Source: Viola odorata (lineage: Eukaryota > Streptophyta > Magnoliopsida > Malpighiales > Violaceae). Taken from it: a stretch of 64,000 bases of DNA. The first letter of the stretch is position 1. Each line of letters starts with the position of its first letter. The notes beneath the pieces are model-generated. The model made no database searches and was not told the DNA's origin. It saw nothing but the letters and a program-made list of their open reading frames with translations. Where the stretch lies: NCBI GenBank assembly GCA_963691705.1, contig OY829541.1, positions 37,899,661 to 37,963,660 of the forward strand, written 5' to 3'. Positions 46,365 to 57,889 of this stretch are shown piece after piece. The position numbers and the translations under genes were made by a program.

Positions 46365-48725
46365 ATGGCTAAGACTCGCCGTACTGAGTCGAAATCTGCC
46401 GATGAGAAAAGGATGGATATTACGTCTAGTGTTATCACATCTAAGGCCGCTCTCCGCGAGCATTTGGCCGCCCATAATGCTGATATTCCTGATGATTATA
46501 AAACCACCGTTGCCCCTGAGTCACTACGTCTGAACAACGTTTTGACGGGCAATCGTAGGGTCATGTATGCGCAAATGTTCCGTTATGGCTTTCGGCTTCC
46601 CATTGACTCTTTTGTCAAAGAATTGCTTGTTGCCGGCGATCTAACTCCTGCCCAACTATCCCCAAATGCATATTGTTGTGTTTATGCTTTTCTGGAACTT
46701 TGCAAATACAAAGGGATTACTTCCCCTTCCCTTCTACTGCTTAAGTCTCTTTTTAAGCTGATGAAATGCCGAGGGGTGATAACGATATCGCCCCGTTTTG
46801 ACGATGACTCTCTGAAGTCTTTTACTTGGAAACTCCTCCATATCGAGTCTTCCGTTGATGGCTGGAAAAAGGAGTTTTTTGTGATAGATCTTCCTGGAGA
46901 TCTTGGTTCCTGGTGGCGATCTGGTTTTAATCAAAACGTGGATGACAACATCTGGAGCCGACCAGCGACCCTTCCAAAATGTGAGCAAGACTGGTTAAAC
47001 ACATTGCTCAAACTGGAAATCAGCGTTCACATCCGTCAAGTGGCTTGTAGAATGGACATTCGATCTTGTGTTAAACGTGAGTGTCGCGTTACTCCTTTCT
47101 TTGTTATCGCTGATACTAATGCTGACGCTATTTTGTGCTTTCGCAGCGACGGATCCCAACTATAAACCTGAGAGCGTAAGGAGACACTTGAAAAGGGCTC
47201 AAGAGCGAGAAGAAAAGGAGAGAGCTACTTCCACGGAAGCGACTGACAATCCTACCGATCTTCTGGCTACTTCCGCTACTCTTGTTCAAGTTTCCTCTTC
47301 TTCGGTCGGTGTGAGGGATTCTGACATCCCTTCAGGCGTTCCCCTTGTGACCATCGCTGCTCCTCCTGCCCAGCCTTCTTCTTCTTCTAAGGCTCCTAAG
47401 GCCATTGCCAAAGGAAAAAAGAAGAGAAAAATGAGAAGCGTTGCCGCTCTTACACCTTCTCCAGACGCGGCAGGCTTTTCAGAAGCACCTCTTCCCCACA
47501 CTGATACAGTAAGGGCGCCTTTTAGCCATGATATGCTATATTTCGACGTCTGTCGTCGTTTGATTTCTCTTTTCTATCTTTCATATTGCGTTCTTGGTAG
47601 GACACTACCGTTGTCGCTACCTCCGTTCCTCCCTCAGGCGATATGAATATAGGATACGTGCTGACTGGTTCCAAGAAGAGACAATGGCCGGAAGATGAGG
47701 GCAGAAATCCATCTTCCTCTACCACCGGGATGGGGAACAGCCCTGCGGATGGGTTTGACTCTACGGCTGTTCCCCAAGGAGGGAATCAGTCAGAATTTTT
47801 GGAGAACTTGGGCACAGGCGATACCATCGGGGTTTCGCCCAATTCTTTCGGCGGTCCCGCTCACGCATATTCCTCTAATCCGGGGTATCAAGAGGTCTTG
47901 CAGGATTTTTCAGGCTATCAGCCTCATGGTACTTATCTTGCTCCAGGGGGTTCGTCCACCCAGGTTCACCCTCCTTCTCCTCTGGCGTTTGCTCCTTCGA
48001 GCATTCCTCTGCGGGATCGTTATGGCGAAGGAGGTACCACCTTCAACTTTGTGGCGGATCTTAGTCCGATAGGTGGGGTTAGCTCTGTAACCCATCAAGT
48101 TGGACTGTATGATTTCCGTAACACCGGTTTGGCGGCATTGGGGGGTGATGGCTCGGATGAAGTTTCGGCTTTATTGGCTTCCCAGGTATTGGCGTCTGCG
48201 GCAGAACGTGACACTTTTCTTTCTAAAGCCGAGTTTGATAGGGAGAACTCATTGCGCACCAACCTTTTCACCAGTTTGATGAAATTCCATTACTGGGCAG
48301 AGGAGGTGCGACGTCAGGCTGCCTCTTTTTCCTCTGCTTTGGAAGGATTAGCGCGAGAGCAGAATGAGAAGAAAAAGTTGCTGGAGGAGCGTACAAACTT
48401 ATTACTGGCTCATCATAAGCAAAAAGAAAAACAGTCTGTCGCCTTGGCAGTGGAGAGGGCCAAAGTTAATGCCTTGGAGAATGAGAAGTCATCCCTGGCC
48501 AAGGAGAAAGCTGCCCTGGAGGAAGAGTCGGCTGATAGGAGCCTGTGGCATGTCGAGCAGACTGCCTCTATTTTGGTCGCTTGCTTTGAGGAAGCCCATG
48601 GGGTCGACGCATACAAACCCGATGAGGTCACTGCCGCTTTCAAACGAAGATCTGGCCACCTTAATGAGGAGGGCTTTCGCCAAGCTAAGGCGGCAGGCTG
48701 GAAACAGAGGCACCCCGAAGATTGA
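46365..48725 (+). CDS. Antisense gene d, copy B (732 aa, three exons, intact)
   Basis: Exons 46365-47076, 47147-47508 and 47601-48725 total 2,199 nt, or 733 codons with a single terminal stop. Residues 1-237 form the 'putative gypsy type transposon'-like domain (NRRVMYAQMFRYGFRLPID, NAYCCVYAFLELC, WKLLHIESSVDGWKKEFF). Residues about 238-358 are Ser/Ala-rich with the basic KGKKKRKMR. The last exon has a second basic patch (SKKRQ), a Gly/Ser/Pro-rich stretch, HQVGLYDFRNTGLAALGGD, and a coiled coil over roughly residues 560-680 (EKKKLLEERTNLLL, ENEKSSLAKEKAALEEES). Genes c and d share domain order, length and first-intron phase. The function is unknown; two NLS-like patches suggest a nuclear protein. 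Confidence 0.78.
47077..47146 (+). other. Intron 1 of gene d (copy B), 70 nt
   Basis: GTGAGT donor, TTTCGCAG acceptor, phase 1 (exon 1 is 712 nt). Removal joins VK to TDPNYKPESVRR in frame. Confidence 0.78.
47509..47600 (+). other. Intron 2 of gene d (copy B), 92 nt
   Basis: GTAAGG donor, TTGGTAG acceptor, phase 0. The length is not a multiple of three, so the intact frame of the gene depends on its removal. Confidence 0.75.
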
Positions 48726-49283
48726 TATGCTTCGAGGCTTTATAGCTCTTTCCTTAGTGATCAAGCGTCACTAAATTTTTGTTTATCATTTTGACCACCG
48801 AAGTTTGTACTTTGTAGCCCCCTTTAAACATTTCGATATTTTCAAGCCACTTTTATTGCTGACTTTCCTTTATTTAGTTGCCTCCTCACAAACTCCTTTG
48901 GCGTTATCTTCGCCATGTTTTCCTAATGCGCTTACTTATCCGAACAGATCCTTAGCGCTCCCACCAAAATTACAGAATTTGGTATTGGGATAACTTTCTC
49001 GGTAAGACTAGCGATATATCAGCTTACGAGATCCTCGCTCCTTCCACTGCCCGAAAAGTATTCTGCACATTCTCAACTGTAAATCATCAGTAACAAAAAC
49101 ACGTTACGAGGGATAGTAATTACCCGTAGGAGCTTTTTCGCTGCCATCATAGGGCGTTACCCTAGAACCCGAGGGAATCGCTTTCGCTATCAGCTCTACA
49201 CTTCACCAGGGATTACTCATCTGGTTACTAGCCGGGATTTCACGATTCTCCGCGTTTCCCTAATTTCACGATCGGCCCTTAAA
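48726..49283. other. Spacer between convergent gene d and pol (copy B)
   Basis: It aligns with 5,713-6,263 of copy A and has no coding frame. It probably holds the 3' UTR and poly(A) site of gene d. Confidence 0.45.
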
Positions 49284-49720
49284 GTGCCTCGTCTTAGTGA
49301 GTTGTCGGATCGGGACGGCTATCACAAGGCTAGGGAATTTTCACTTTTGGGCGTTGCCCTCGCGTCTAGAACCGTGTCCTTACTTAATGGCTTAGCCATA
49401 GTAGCCCAGCCGTTAAGATAGGATTCTTGTTTCTAGAACGGAGTTTCTATTTCTTTGGGGCGTGCCTCATCTTGTTGGGTCGTCTCCACGAGAACGGTCA
49501 GTACAAGAAAAGGACTTTTCACTCCCAAAGATACCGGGTGGTGCCCTCACTTAATGAGCCATCTGATCAAGATCGGTCATCACAAGGATAGGACTTTTCA
49601 CCCCCGGGGGCGTCCAGGATCTTTCAATCCGACGCTAATTCAAGGTATGGTGGGTAGTGCCCTCACTTAATGGGCCATCTGATCAAGACCGGCCATCACA
49701 AGGATAGGACTTTTCACTTC
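49284..49720. repeat. Degenerate hairpin-like repeats between pol and gene d (copy B)
   Basis: Same five-unit block as 6,264-6,702. Units begin GTGCC(T/C)C and have cores such as GGCCATCTGATCAAGACCGG. Confidence 0.7.
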
Positions 49721-49834
49721 CCCAAAATACCCCCTTTTTTATCTGCACAAAGACAACCACAAACTTCCACGAAAGCTCTCTCATCGAGCGTTAGTCATGG
49801 TTAGGGTTGACATAAATCAAAGGTGCAGATAAAA

Positions 49835-52800
49835 TCAAATTCTAGAGTAATATAACTTCAAGCGAGCGATATTCCAAGAGTTGGATAAGGGTGTACCATC
49901 GAGAGTCTCCAGATGATAGGCTCCTTTCCCGACAACGTGGGTGACGCGATATGGTCCATCCCAGTTTGGACTGAGTTTTCCCATGCGTTGCCCTGCCGCT
50001 CGCTTGTCTCTGAGCACCAGGTCACCGGGTTTTAGCAACCGTTCTTTGACGCGCCTGTTATGATAACGGGCCATCTTTCGTTTGTAATGCTGCGTTTTTA
50101 GAAGGATTTCCTCTCGGACTTCTGGTAACGCGTCTAGGTTAGCTCGTAACCTTTCCTCATTCAGTTCCTCCCGAAAGTGAGCTACCCGCAGGCTCATGGT
50201 TCCAATTTCCACCCGTGTAACAGCTTCGGTCCCGAAGGCCAACGCGAAAGGTGTTTCTCCGGTGGTAGTCTTAACGGTCATGCGATATGCCCACATCACG
50301 TATGGTAGCTCATCAGCCCATTTCTTTTTAGACCCTTCTAGGTTTTTCTTGATGCCGCTAAGGATGCTCCGATTGGTTACTTCCGCCTGTCCATTAGTTT
50401 GCGGATGAGCCACAGAGGAAAAGCGTTGCTCGATTCCAAATTCTGAGCACTGGTCTTTGAAGAACTGGCTGGTGAACTGCGTCCCATTATGGCTGACAAG
50501 AATACGAGGTACGCCAAACCTCATGATAACTTGATACTTGAGGAAACGCCAAGTTTTTTCTGCTGTGATTGTGGCAACCGCTTCAGCTTCCGCCCACTTA
50601 GTGAAATAGTCTACCGCCACTATCACGAATTTCAGTTGAGACCTTGCCTTTGGGAATGGGCCTAGGATATCGATCCCCCATTTAGCAAAAGGACAAGGGC
50701 GATAATTTCAGATATTTCAGTGGCAGGCCGCCGAGGAATCTTGGCAAACTCCTGGCACTTAAGGCAGGTTTGCACATAGTTGTGGCAATCTCTTCGGATG
50801 GTGGGCCAGTAGAATCCGGATCGAAAGACCTGTGCTGCCAGGGTACCGCCTGACACGTGCATACCACATACCCCTTCATGGATTTCGCGCAAGGTGTGAA
50901 GACCCTCTTGCTCAGTTATGCATTTGGCGGCAGGGTGAGAAAAACACCTTCGGATTAGATCCCCGTCATAGTACGTACAACGAGCTGCCTGTCTCAGCAC
51001 CTTCTTCTTTTCAGCGGTATCCTCAGGCAGTTCCTCGTGTTTCAAGTATTTGATTACGGGGATTCGCTAATCGCTCTCACACTCCTCCACACATAAAGAT
51101 GCTTGCTCTTCCATGAAGGATGGTACCGATAGCTCACGATAATATACGCCTTTAGGTATGGATGCTTCCGGATTCGTGGCCATTTTGGCTAGATTGTTAG
51201 CTTCAGCGTTTTCCTCCCTGGGGATATGCTCGAAGCTGACCTGCATGCCTTCTTTCTTTATCTCCAACAATTCTCGCTTTACTTTGGTGAGATATTGAAT
51301 CATAATGGGTTCCCGGGCCTGAGAATGCCCCAAGACCTGGTCAATTATCAACTTGGAATCACCACAGATTTTTAGACGCAGGTCTCCTGTTCTTCCAGTA
51401 TCGTGCCTCCCTTTAGAGGAAAATCCTTTCCCTATTCTGAGTCCGGCTAGTAATGCCTCATACTCTGCCGCGTTATTAGATAACGGCTGTAGGATTCGAA
51501 TGGCGTATCGTATTTGCATATTGTGCGGCCCATTTATAAAAATTCCAGCTCCAGCCAGCTCTTGGTTTTTAGCTCCATCCACATGGACAATCTAGAGGTC
51601 CGTGTAGGTTTCCGGGAACGGGAGATCCATATCGCCCCATTCCGCTTCAGGTACGCCGTCCAAAGGATCCTCGGTAAAGGTACATTCTGCTATGAAATCA
51701 GCCAGGATCTGAGCCTTTACGGACGGTCGAGACTGATACCTCAATCCATATTGTTCTAGTTCAAGCGCCCAAATCAACATTCTTCCGGAAGATTCAGGCT
51801 TTTGAAATATTCTTTTTAGAGGCTGGTCTGTGAGTACGATGACAGAATAAGACTGAAAATATCGATCCATTTTGCGGGTGGCTTGTATAAGGGCGAACGC
51901 TATTTTTTCAATTCGGGCGTATCGCAACTCCGCATCCTTCAGGACGTGGCTCACAAAATAGACCGGGCGATGAGAGTGGTTATCATCGCGAACAAGGACG
52001 GCACTGACCACTTCATCCGCGGCGCCAAGATACAAATACAAAGTATCGCCTACTTCAGGTCTCGTCAATAATAAGTCAGACGATAGGTAATCTTTTAGGC
52101 CGATAAACGCTTCCTTACATTCTGGGGTCCACCCGAACGAGGGTTTCTTGCGTATGATTTTGAAAAAAGGGAGACACTTTTCTCCTTGCTTGGAAATGAA
52201 TCGCCTAAGGGCAATGGCTCGCCCTGTTAGCCTTTGCACCTCTTTGATGGTTCTTGGCGATATCATGTCTTGTATGGCCTTAACCTTTGAGGGGTTAGGC
52301 AGGATGCCTTTTTGGCTGACCACGTAGCCCAAGAATTTTCCTGTTTGAAATGCAAACATGCATTTTTGGGGATTTAACTTCATGCGATAGCTTTTCATCA
52401 CGTCAAAGACTTCCTTTAAGTCTCGTAGGTGATCTTGAAAGCTTGCGCTCTTTACCAAAATATCGTCAACGTACGCTTCCACATTCCTCCCTATTTGCTC
52501 TTCGAATATCTTATTGGCCATACTTTGGAACGTAGCCCCGGCGTTCTTCAGCCCGAACGGCATCGCCGTATAATAGTAGGTGGCCTTTGGAGTGAGAAAC
52601 GCAGTCTTTTCTTCATCTTCCCGGGCCATGGGGATTTGATGGTATCCAGAGTTGGCGTCTAGTGAGCTTAGATAAGCGTATCCAGCGGTCTGATCAACTA
52701 ACTGATCTATTCGAGGAAGCGGGTAGCAATCCTTAGGGCAGGCATCATTTAAATCTGTGAAGTCGATGCACATGCGCCAATCCCCATTGGGCTTAGGAAC

Positions 52801-55752
52801 AAGGACAGGGTTCGCTAGCCAGGTGGGATATTGAACTTCGCGGATAAACCCTGCGTCAAGGAGCTTTGCTACTTCCTTATCTACAGCTAACGCCTTTTCA
52901 TTAGAGAACGTGCGTCGCTTTTGCTGTACCGGCCTGGCATCTGGGTCTACATTGAGCCGATGTTCGGCTATTTCTCGCGATATACCTGGCATGTCGGAGG
53001 GTTTCCACGCGAAATCTCCTTGGCATTTGTTCAGCAGCCGGGCCAGTTGAAGGTTTTCCGCTGGGCTGAGTTTTTCACTGATCAGGAAACTTGCTTCCTC
53101 TATAGCAATTGCCAGAATGGGTATCATTTTGTCTAGAGGTTGAGCACGCTTCTCATCACTCTGCTCATAGGGATCCGTTGTTATACATACGTACCTATCG
53201 CAGCTTCTTTGAGTCATGAGCGAGTAGCATTCCGCCGCCAGCTTTTGATCACCTTTTACGGATACTACCCCATCCCAGGAGGGGTATTTCATCTTTAAAT
53301 GCTTCTGAGATATCACCGCTCCAAAGCGGTTGAGGAAAGGTCGTCCGAGCACGACATTGTAAGGCAAATTCAGATCCACGACAAGGAACAACAGGTTCTC
53401 TGATCGCTTGTAGGTGTCTTCTCGGAAATATATGGGCAAAGTAATTACCCCCGTGACAGGGATTGGAACCCCATCAACGCCGACTATAGCCCGTTTGCTA
53501 GGTGTTAACTCATTATCAGGTCGTTTCATGAGATTGTAAGCTTTCAGCGAAAAGAGATTCACCGCGCTCCCATTATCAATAAAAGTCCTTCTGATTCCAT
53601 GACTGGCAATGACGGGCGTAACCACCAAAGCATCATTGTGCGGATAGACGACGCCTTTCTCATCCTCTTCGGAAAAGGATAATACCATTCGATCCAGTAT
53701 GCCTATCGCATCTCCTTTTTTTGTCATGCCATCACGTGTGCGCTTGCCTCCTTTCGCAACTGTCAGAGGCTCTGATTCGTCTATATAAGGGGTTCCTCCC
53801 GCGATAATGTTAATCATAGGGATATATTCGTCATCAATCGCAAGAGTTTCCCTATCTTTACCTCTGGGAGCATCATCCTTTTGCGGAACGCGAGGAGGAA
53901 CTGGTGGTTCGTCTGTTGTCCTTTTCATGAGATTATTTCGAGCATCTTCTCTTATTTGGGTGGCAAATTCTCCTAAATACCCCTCTTCTACCAAACGTTC
54001 TATCGCTGATCTTAACTCCCTGCACGCTTCTGTGGAATGGCCCCTAGCTTTGTGGAATTTACAATAAGCATTTTCCCTTCTCCCTAGAAGCACTCCTAGT
54101 TTCGTAGGCGCAGGGTAGCGGATGGGAAGATTTCGCTGTTCCGCTATCGCTAAAATCTCTGCCCTTGGTACGTTAAGAGAAGTAAAATCTGGGTTGTACG
54201 TCCGGTTCTTGTAAGAATCCCCGTGACGTCGAGAGGGGGAACCACCAGTTTTTCCCTTCGAAAAATGACCCTTCTGTTTACTGGAGGCCTTGGGGATATG
54301 GTCTTTCCTCCTGGCGTAATCGTCGATAAAATGGTCATCAGGTAGTAGCTTCGCGGGAGCAGTAGTAATTTGAGATGTCCCATGTGGCGCGTTATACGTC
54401 TTATCTCTATTTTCTTCCTCTTCCATTTTTACGTAATTGTGGGCTTTAAGTCTCAACGCATCTAAAGTCACTGGAGGATCCACCATGAGCGCGTCTTTCA
54501 GCTTTCCATAGCTGCAGTTCCTTTTCAGAGCTTCTATAGCAAAATCAATAATAACGCCCGGCGTTAAGGACATTTCCAAATCGAAGCGACTAAGAAATTC
54601 CTTTAAGGTTTCTTGAGGCCTTCGTTGTATGTCAAATAACCCGGCGGCAAATTTCCTGATTGGAATTGCCGTGCTAAATCTGCTCCGGAATTTAGATTCT
54701 AATTGTGGGAAATTATTAATGGATCCACTAGAGAGACCCTCAAACCAAAGACGCGCCACACCCGATAATGTCATAACAAATATTTGGCATAACGCCGCAT
54801 CATTGTGGGTCTGAAACTGAACAAAATCCTTCACTTTATTAATGTGCGAGATGGGATCCTTGGTACCATCATAAACATCAGTGGGAAGCTTCACGCGCCG
54901 ACTGACCCTGTGACGCCTTATACGACGGCTAAATGGGTGGCCCGATGTATCATCAAGAATTTCACGCGCCTGACGCGGAGGAGACATTTCGGCCTGGTGC
55001 CCCCTATTTCGTGGTTCTGGCGTAAGATGTCGTCTAGGAGATCGACTGCGGCTCCTGTGCGAACGACTTCGATACCTTCGACTACTGGATCTTTCACTGT
55101 ACTCGGGAGACAGACTTCTGTTGGCTCCTTCCCTCCGTCCGTCCCACCGGTTCCTAACCCCCTCAAGCTGCCTGTCTCCTTGCAGGGGAGACCTTGTGGT
55201 ATTTGCGGTACGTAAGCCTCTACTCTTCCTTGAGTAAACTGCTCAACACTAATCGGTGGATTTCTCGCGGATAAAGGCATCTGGAGGTTTTCTGGAAACA
55301 ACGGTGATAAAGGTCGATCAGCGACAATAGATGGTGTAAACATGACGCGAGGAGGGAGACTAGATCCAGAAGCACCAGGCGTGACTCTTGCAGCCATTTC
55401 CGTCAAATATTCCAGCCGAGAACGAAGGGCCGTTATTTCCATTGCAAAAGGATGTTCAATTAAGCACAGATCCCCCCGAAAGAGGAGTAGAGAAATAAGA
55501 TCCCGCTATCTGAGATGACAAGATGTCTGTATGCGAGGAGGCCAGTCCCCCAGCAATTCCAACCGAGAGGTCCAGAGATCCCGAAATAATTAGTTGTGTA
55601 GTCATAGAGAGATCAGCAGTAGCAAAAGGGAATAACTGTCTGCGGATTGAGAAAGGGATATTAGAGGATGATGATCGGATTGGCTCCGATCCCGTGATCA
55701 TGACCGTTCCAATCTTCCGACTAGACGGAGCTTGGCTATTAAGGACGCTCAC
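49835..55752 (-). pseudogene. gag-pol: Gag-pol polyprotein, copy B (protease present, reading frame broken)
   Basis: The domains are as in copy A, plus the protease region with the active site in FIDNGSAVNLF, about 125 residues that copy A lacks. RT has YVDDILVKS. The second RNase H has VDGAKNQELAG, NAAEYEALLAG and CGDSKLI. Integrase has HHCC and D-D-E (VAVDYF, VSHNGTQF, NGQAEV), where the second Asp context reads SHN: the catalytic Asp is His. Lesions: 2-nt loss near 55,459, shift near 55,185, TAG for Trp at 51,592-51,594 and 51,067-51,069, and a 1-nt loss near 50,697. It is therefore not functional. Confidence 0.9.
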
Positions 55753-55765
55753 TTAATATACCAAA

Positions 55766-55784
55766 GCTCTCAATGAAAGCACCA
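55766..55784 (-). other. Primer-binding site (copy B)
   Basis: Identical to the copy A site (TGGTGCTTTCATTGAGAGC on the minus strand), two bases from the LTR. Confidence 0.78.
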
Positions 55785-55786
55785 TT

Positions 55787-56319
55787 TGATAAGATTCAAT
55801 GTCGATCTTGTAAGATTTGGAGTCGTGCCTGATCGGAACGGTGGCGGTCGGTGTACGATGTACCTGCAAAGCGCCGGAGGGGGGCTCCGGCGTAGACACT
55901 CCGATGCTTAAGTTAGTTCGGGTTTCAAAAATAACAGAGGTTTGTCTCAGTAATCTCGATCTTACCTTCAGATTGGAAAAGTAGGGGCATTTATAGGCCT
56001 ATTCGGCGATACCTGGCGATAACAATCCAGGCGATGTCTGATGGTGACGTCACAAGCGATACCGACAGATGACGTCATAAGCGATATCATACGGGCTGCC
56101 GGGAGCGATAAGCTCGTGGGTCCCTAGGATGGGATGGTGCCGTGCGTGTAGAGTCGCGTAAGTCCCCCCCCCCCCCCCCCCCCCGCTGATGTCGACCATC
56201 CTAGGAATCCTTCGCTGATTCTCGGGCGATATGAAGATATCTTACGGGTCTTATGGGAAATCGTCCCGGTGGGAGCCGCAAGTGTGGTAGCACCGTTAGG
56301 GCTGTCTTGATTGTTATCA
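55787..56319 (-). repeat. 5' LTR, copy B (533 bp)
   Basis: Pairs with 40,245-40,786. It has TGACGTCA at 56,045-56,052 and 56,070-56,077 and a 21-C run at 56,164-56,184. The TATA region reads TATAAATG on the minus strand, one change from the 3' LTR. Confidence 0.9.
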
Positions 56320-57675
56320 GTCCCCATGGTCACCTCGTTCATTTTGATTGCTTGGGTTATTTGGCGGGTTGCCCGGTGGTGTGAAAGGTTGTTTGTGATC
56401 AGGTCGGTGTGAGACCGAGTCGACATCTTCCTTTAAATGAGGTGCTTCCTTAGGTGTTACTTCTGGTGCAGAAACAACGATCCTCCCAGACTTGATTCCT
56501 TGTTCTACTCTTTCGGCCACTAGAACCATGTCAGAAAAGTTACTCGATGGATTGGAGATAAGATGAGTATAGTAAGGAGCTTGGAAGGTGTTCACGAAAG
56601 TTGATACGAGTTCTTTGTCAACCAAAGGAGGAGAGATCCTGGCAGCTAGTTCTCTCCATCTCTGTGCATAAGCCTTTACCGACTAGTCGGTCCTCTTCTC
56701 TAGGTTCTGTAGATCAGAACGGTTCGGGGCTACTTCCAGGTTGAACTTGTATTGTTTAAAGAATGCGTCAGACAAATCTCTCCAAGTCTTTATTCTGTCC
56801 CTATCCAGGCTCATGTACCAGGTCAAGGCATGCTTGGCCAAACTCTCTCTAAACAAATGGATCATCAGAGGTTCATTATGTATCACATCGGCCATTTTGT
56901 TGCAATAGGCCTTGAGGTGAGTCTTCGGACACTCGACCCCAGTATATTTTTTGAAATCCGAAACCTTATATTTTGGAGGCATTACGATTCCTGGGACCAT
57001 GCACATGTCGACGGGACCCTTGGGGTCAAAGGGGTCGGTTCCTTCAATGGTTCTGAGCCTTTCTTCTAGCAGGCTCAATCTATCGATGTTTGGTTTCTTC
57101 GTAAAGATCTTGTTAGAACCAAGGGGTCCTTGTGCACCTAGTGGTTATGCTGGGTTGGTAAACGGTGGTTGGGTCCCCATAGGATTGGGGTTTATGATCT
57201 GAGTGTAGTGACTTTGGGGAGGGCGGAATCCTAGGACTTCTTGACGGATCAAATTTTGCCCGGGCTCCAAAGCGAGGTTACCCAAGGAATGTTGTAAGTT
57301 TGAAATGTTCTCTCCCCTAGTGTTAGGGTTGGTGTTGGTATTGGTAGATGCAACGAAGGGATCAACCCACTTCCACTAACCCCCAGGAATAGTAAATGCT
57401 TGGGGTCCTGAAGGCCCGGAGATGGCAGACGAGGAAGGTCCCATCGTTTGGCTTGGATCAAAACCGGGTGGGAATTCAGTGGCCTCATCTCGCTCTTTTT
57501 CGGCTCGAGCGGCCCTTTCCGTGGCAATTTTGACCTGTTCCTCCAACTCAGCTATCTTAGCAGCCAACCTTTCATCAGTCTTAGCTTGTTCGGCCATCTT
57601 TCGTGCTTGCAGTCTAGTTACCGGGAGCCTTGGTGGAGTAGTTTTCTTTCGAGGAGCTATTGTTATCTTGAAAAG
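56320..57675 (-). pseudogene. gag: Ogre-like gag, N-terminal and core part (cut by copy B)
   Basis: From the right: a basic start (APRKKTTPPRLPVTRLQARK), a coiled coil (LAAKIAELEEQVKIATERAA), then a Pro/Gly-rich region with TAG at 57,376-57,378. The Gag core (56,683-57,078) has the motifs KYTGVECPKTHLKAYCNKM, ALTWYMSLDRDRIKTW and FFKQYKFNLEVAPNR. TAG at 56,683-56,685 replaces the usual Trp, and the frame continues to copy B at 56,319, whose insertion separates it from the knuckle-like part at 40,244. Confidence 0.78.
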
Positions 57676-57889
57676 AAAACAAGCGAAGAGAAGTAAGTAT
57701 AAGCGATAATGTGCGTATTATGTGCAACCTCGAGGCCTCCACGCTGCTTTGATCAATCTCCTGGCCACTCTTTCACTTGATACTTTAGAGGGAGGAAGAA
57801 ACAGGCGCCTCTTGGGTTGGTGCTTTTGGTGGAGACGTGAGGGAAGTCTTCATTTATTCTAGCGATGCCATGTGATCTTGGATGCTACT

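Larger units (their letters stand above)
40245..56319 (-). mobile_element. Tat/Retand-like element, copy B (complete, about 16 kb)
   Basis: The element has two LTRs (542 and 533 bp), a PBS, a gag-pol frame on the minus strand and all four antisense genes on the plus strand. The flanks are ATCCC on the left and GTCCC on the right, a 5-bp target duplication with one change. By hand the LTRs differ at roughly 17 of about 510 aligned positions outside the C-run, pointing to insertion on the order of one to a few million years ago. Gag-pol is broken but genes a and d are open. Confidence 0.9.
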
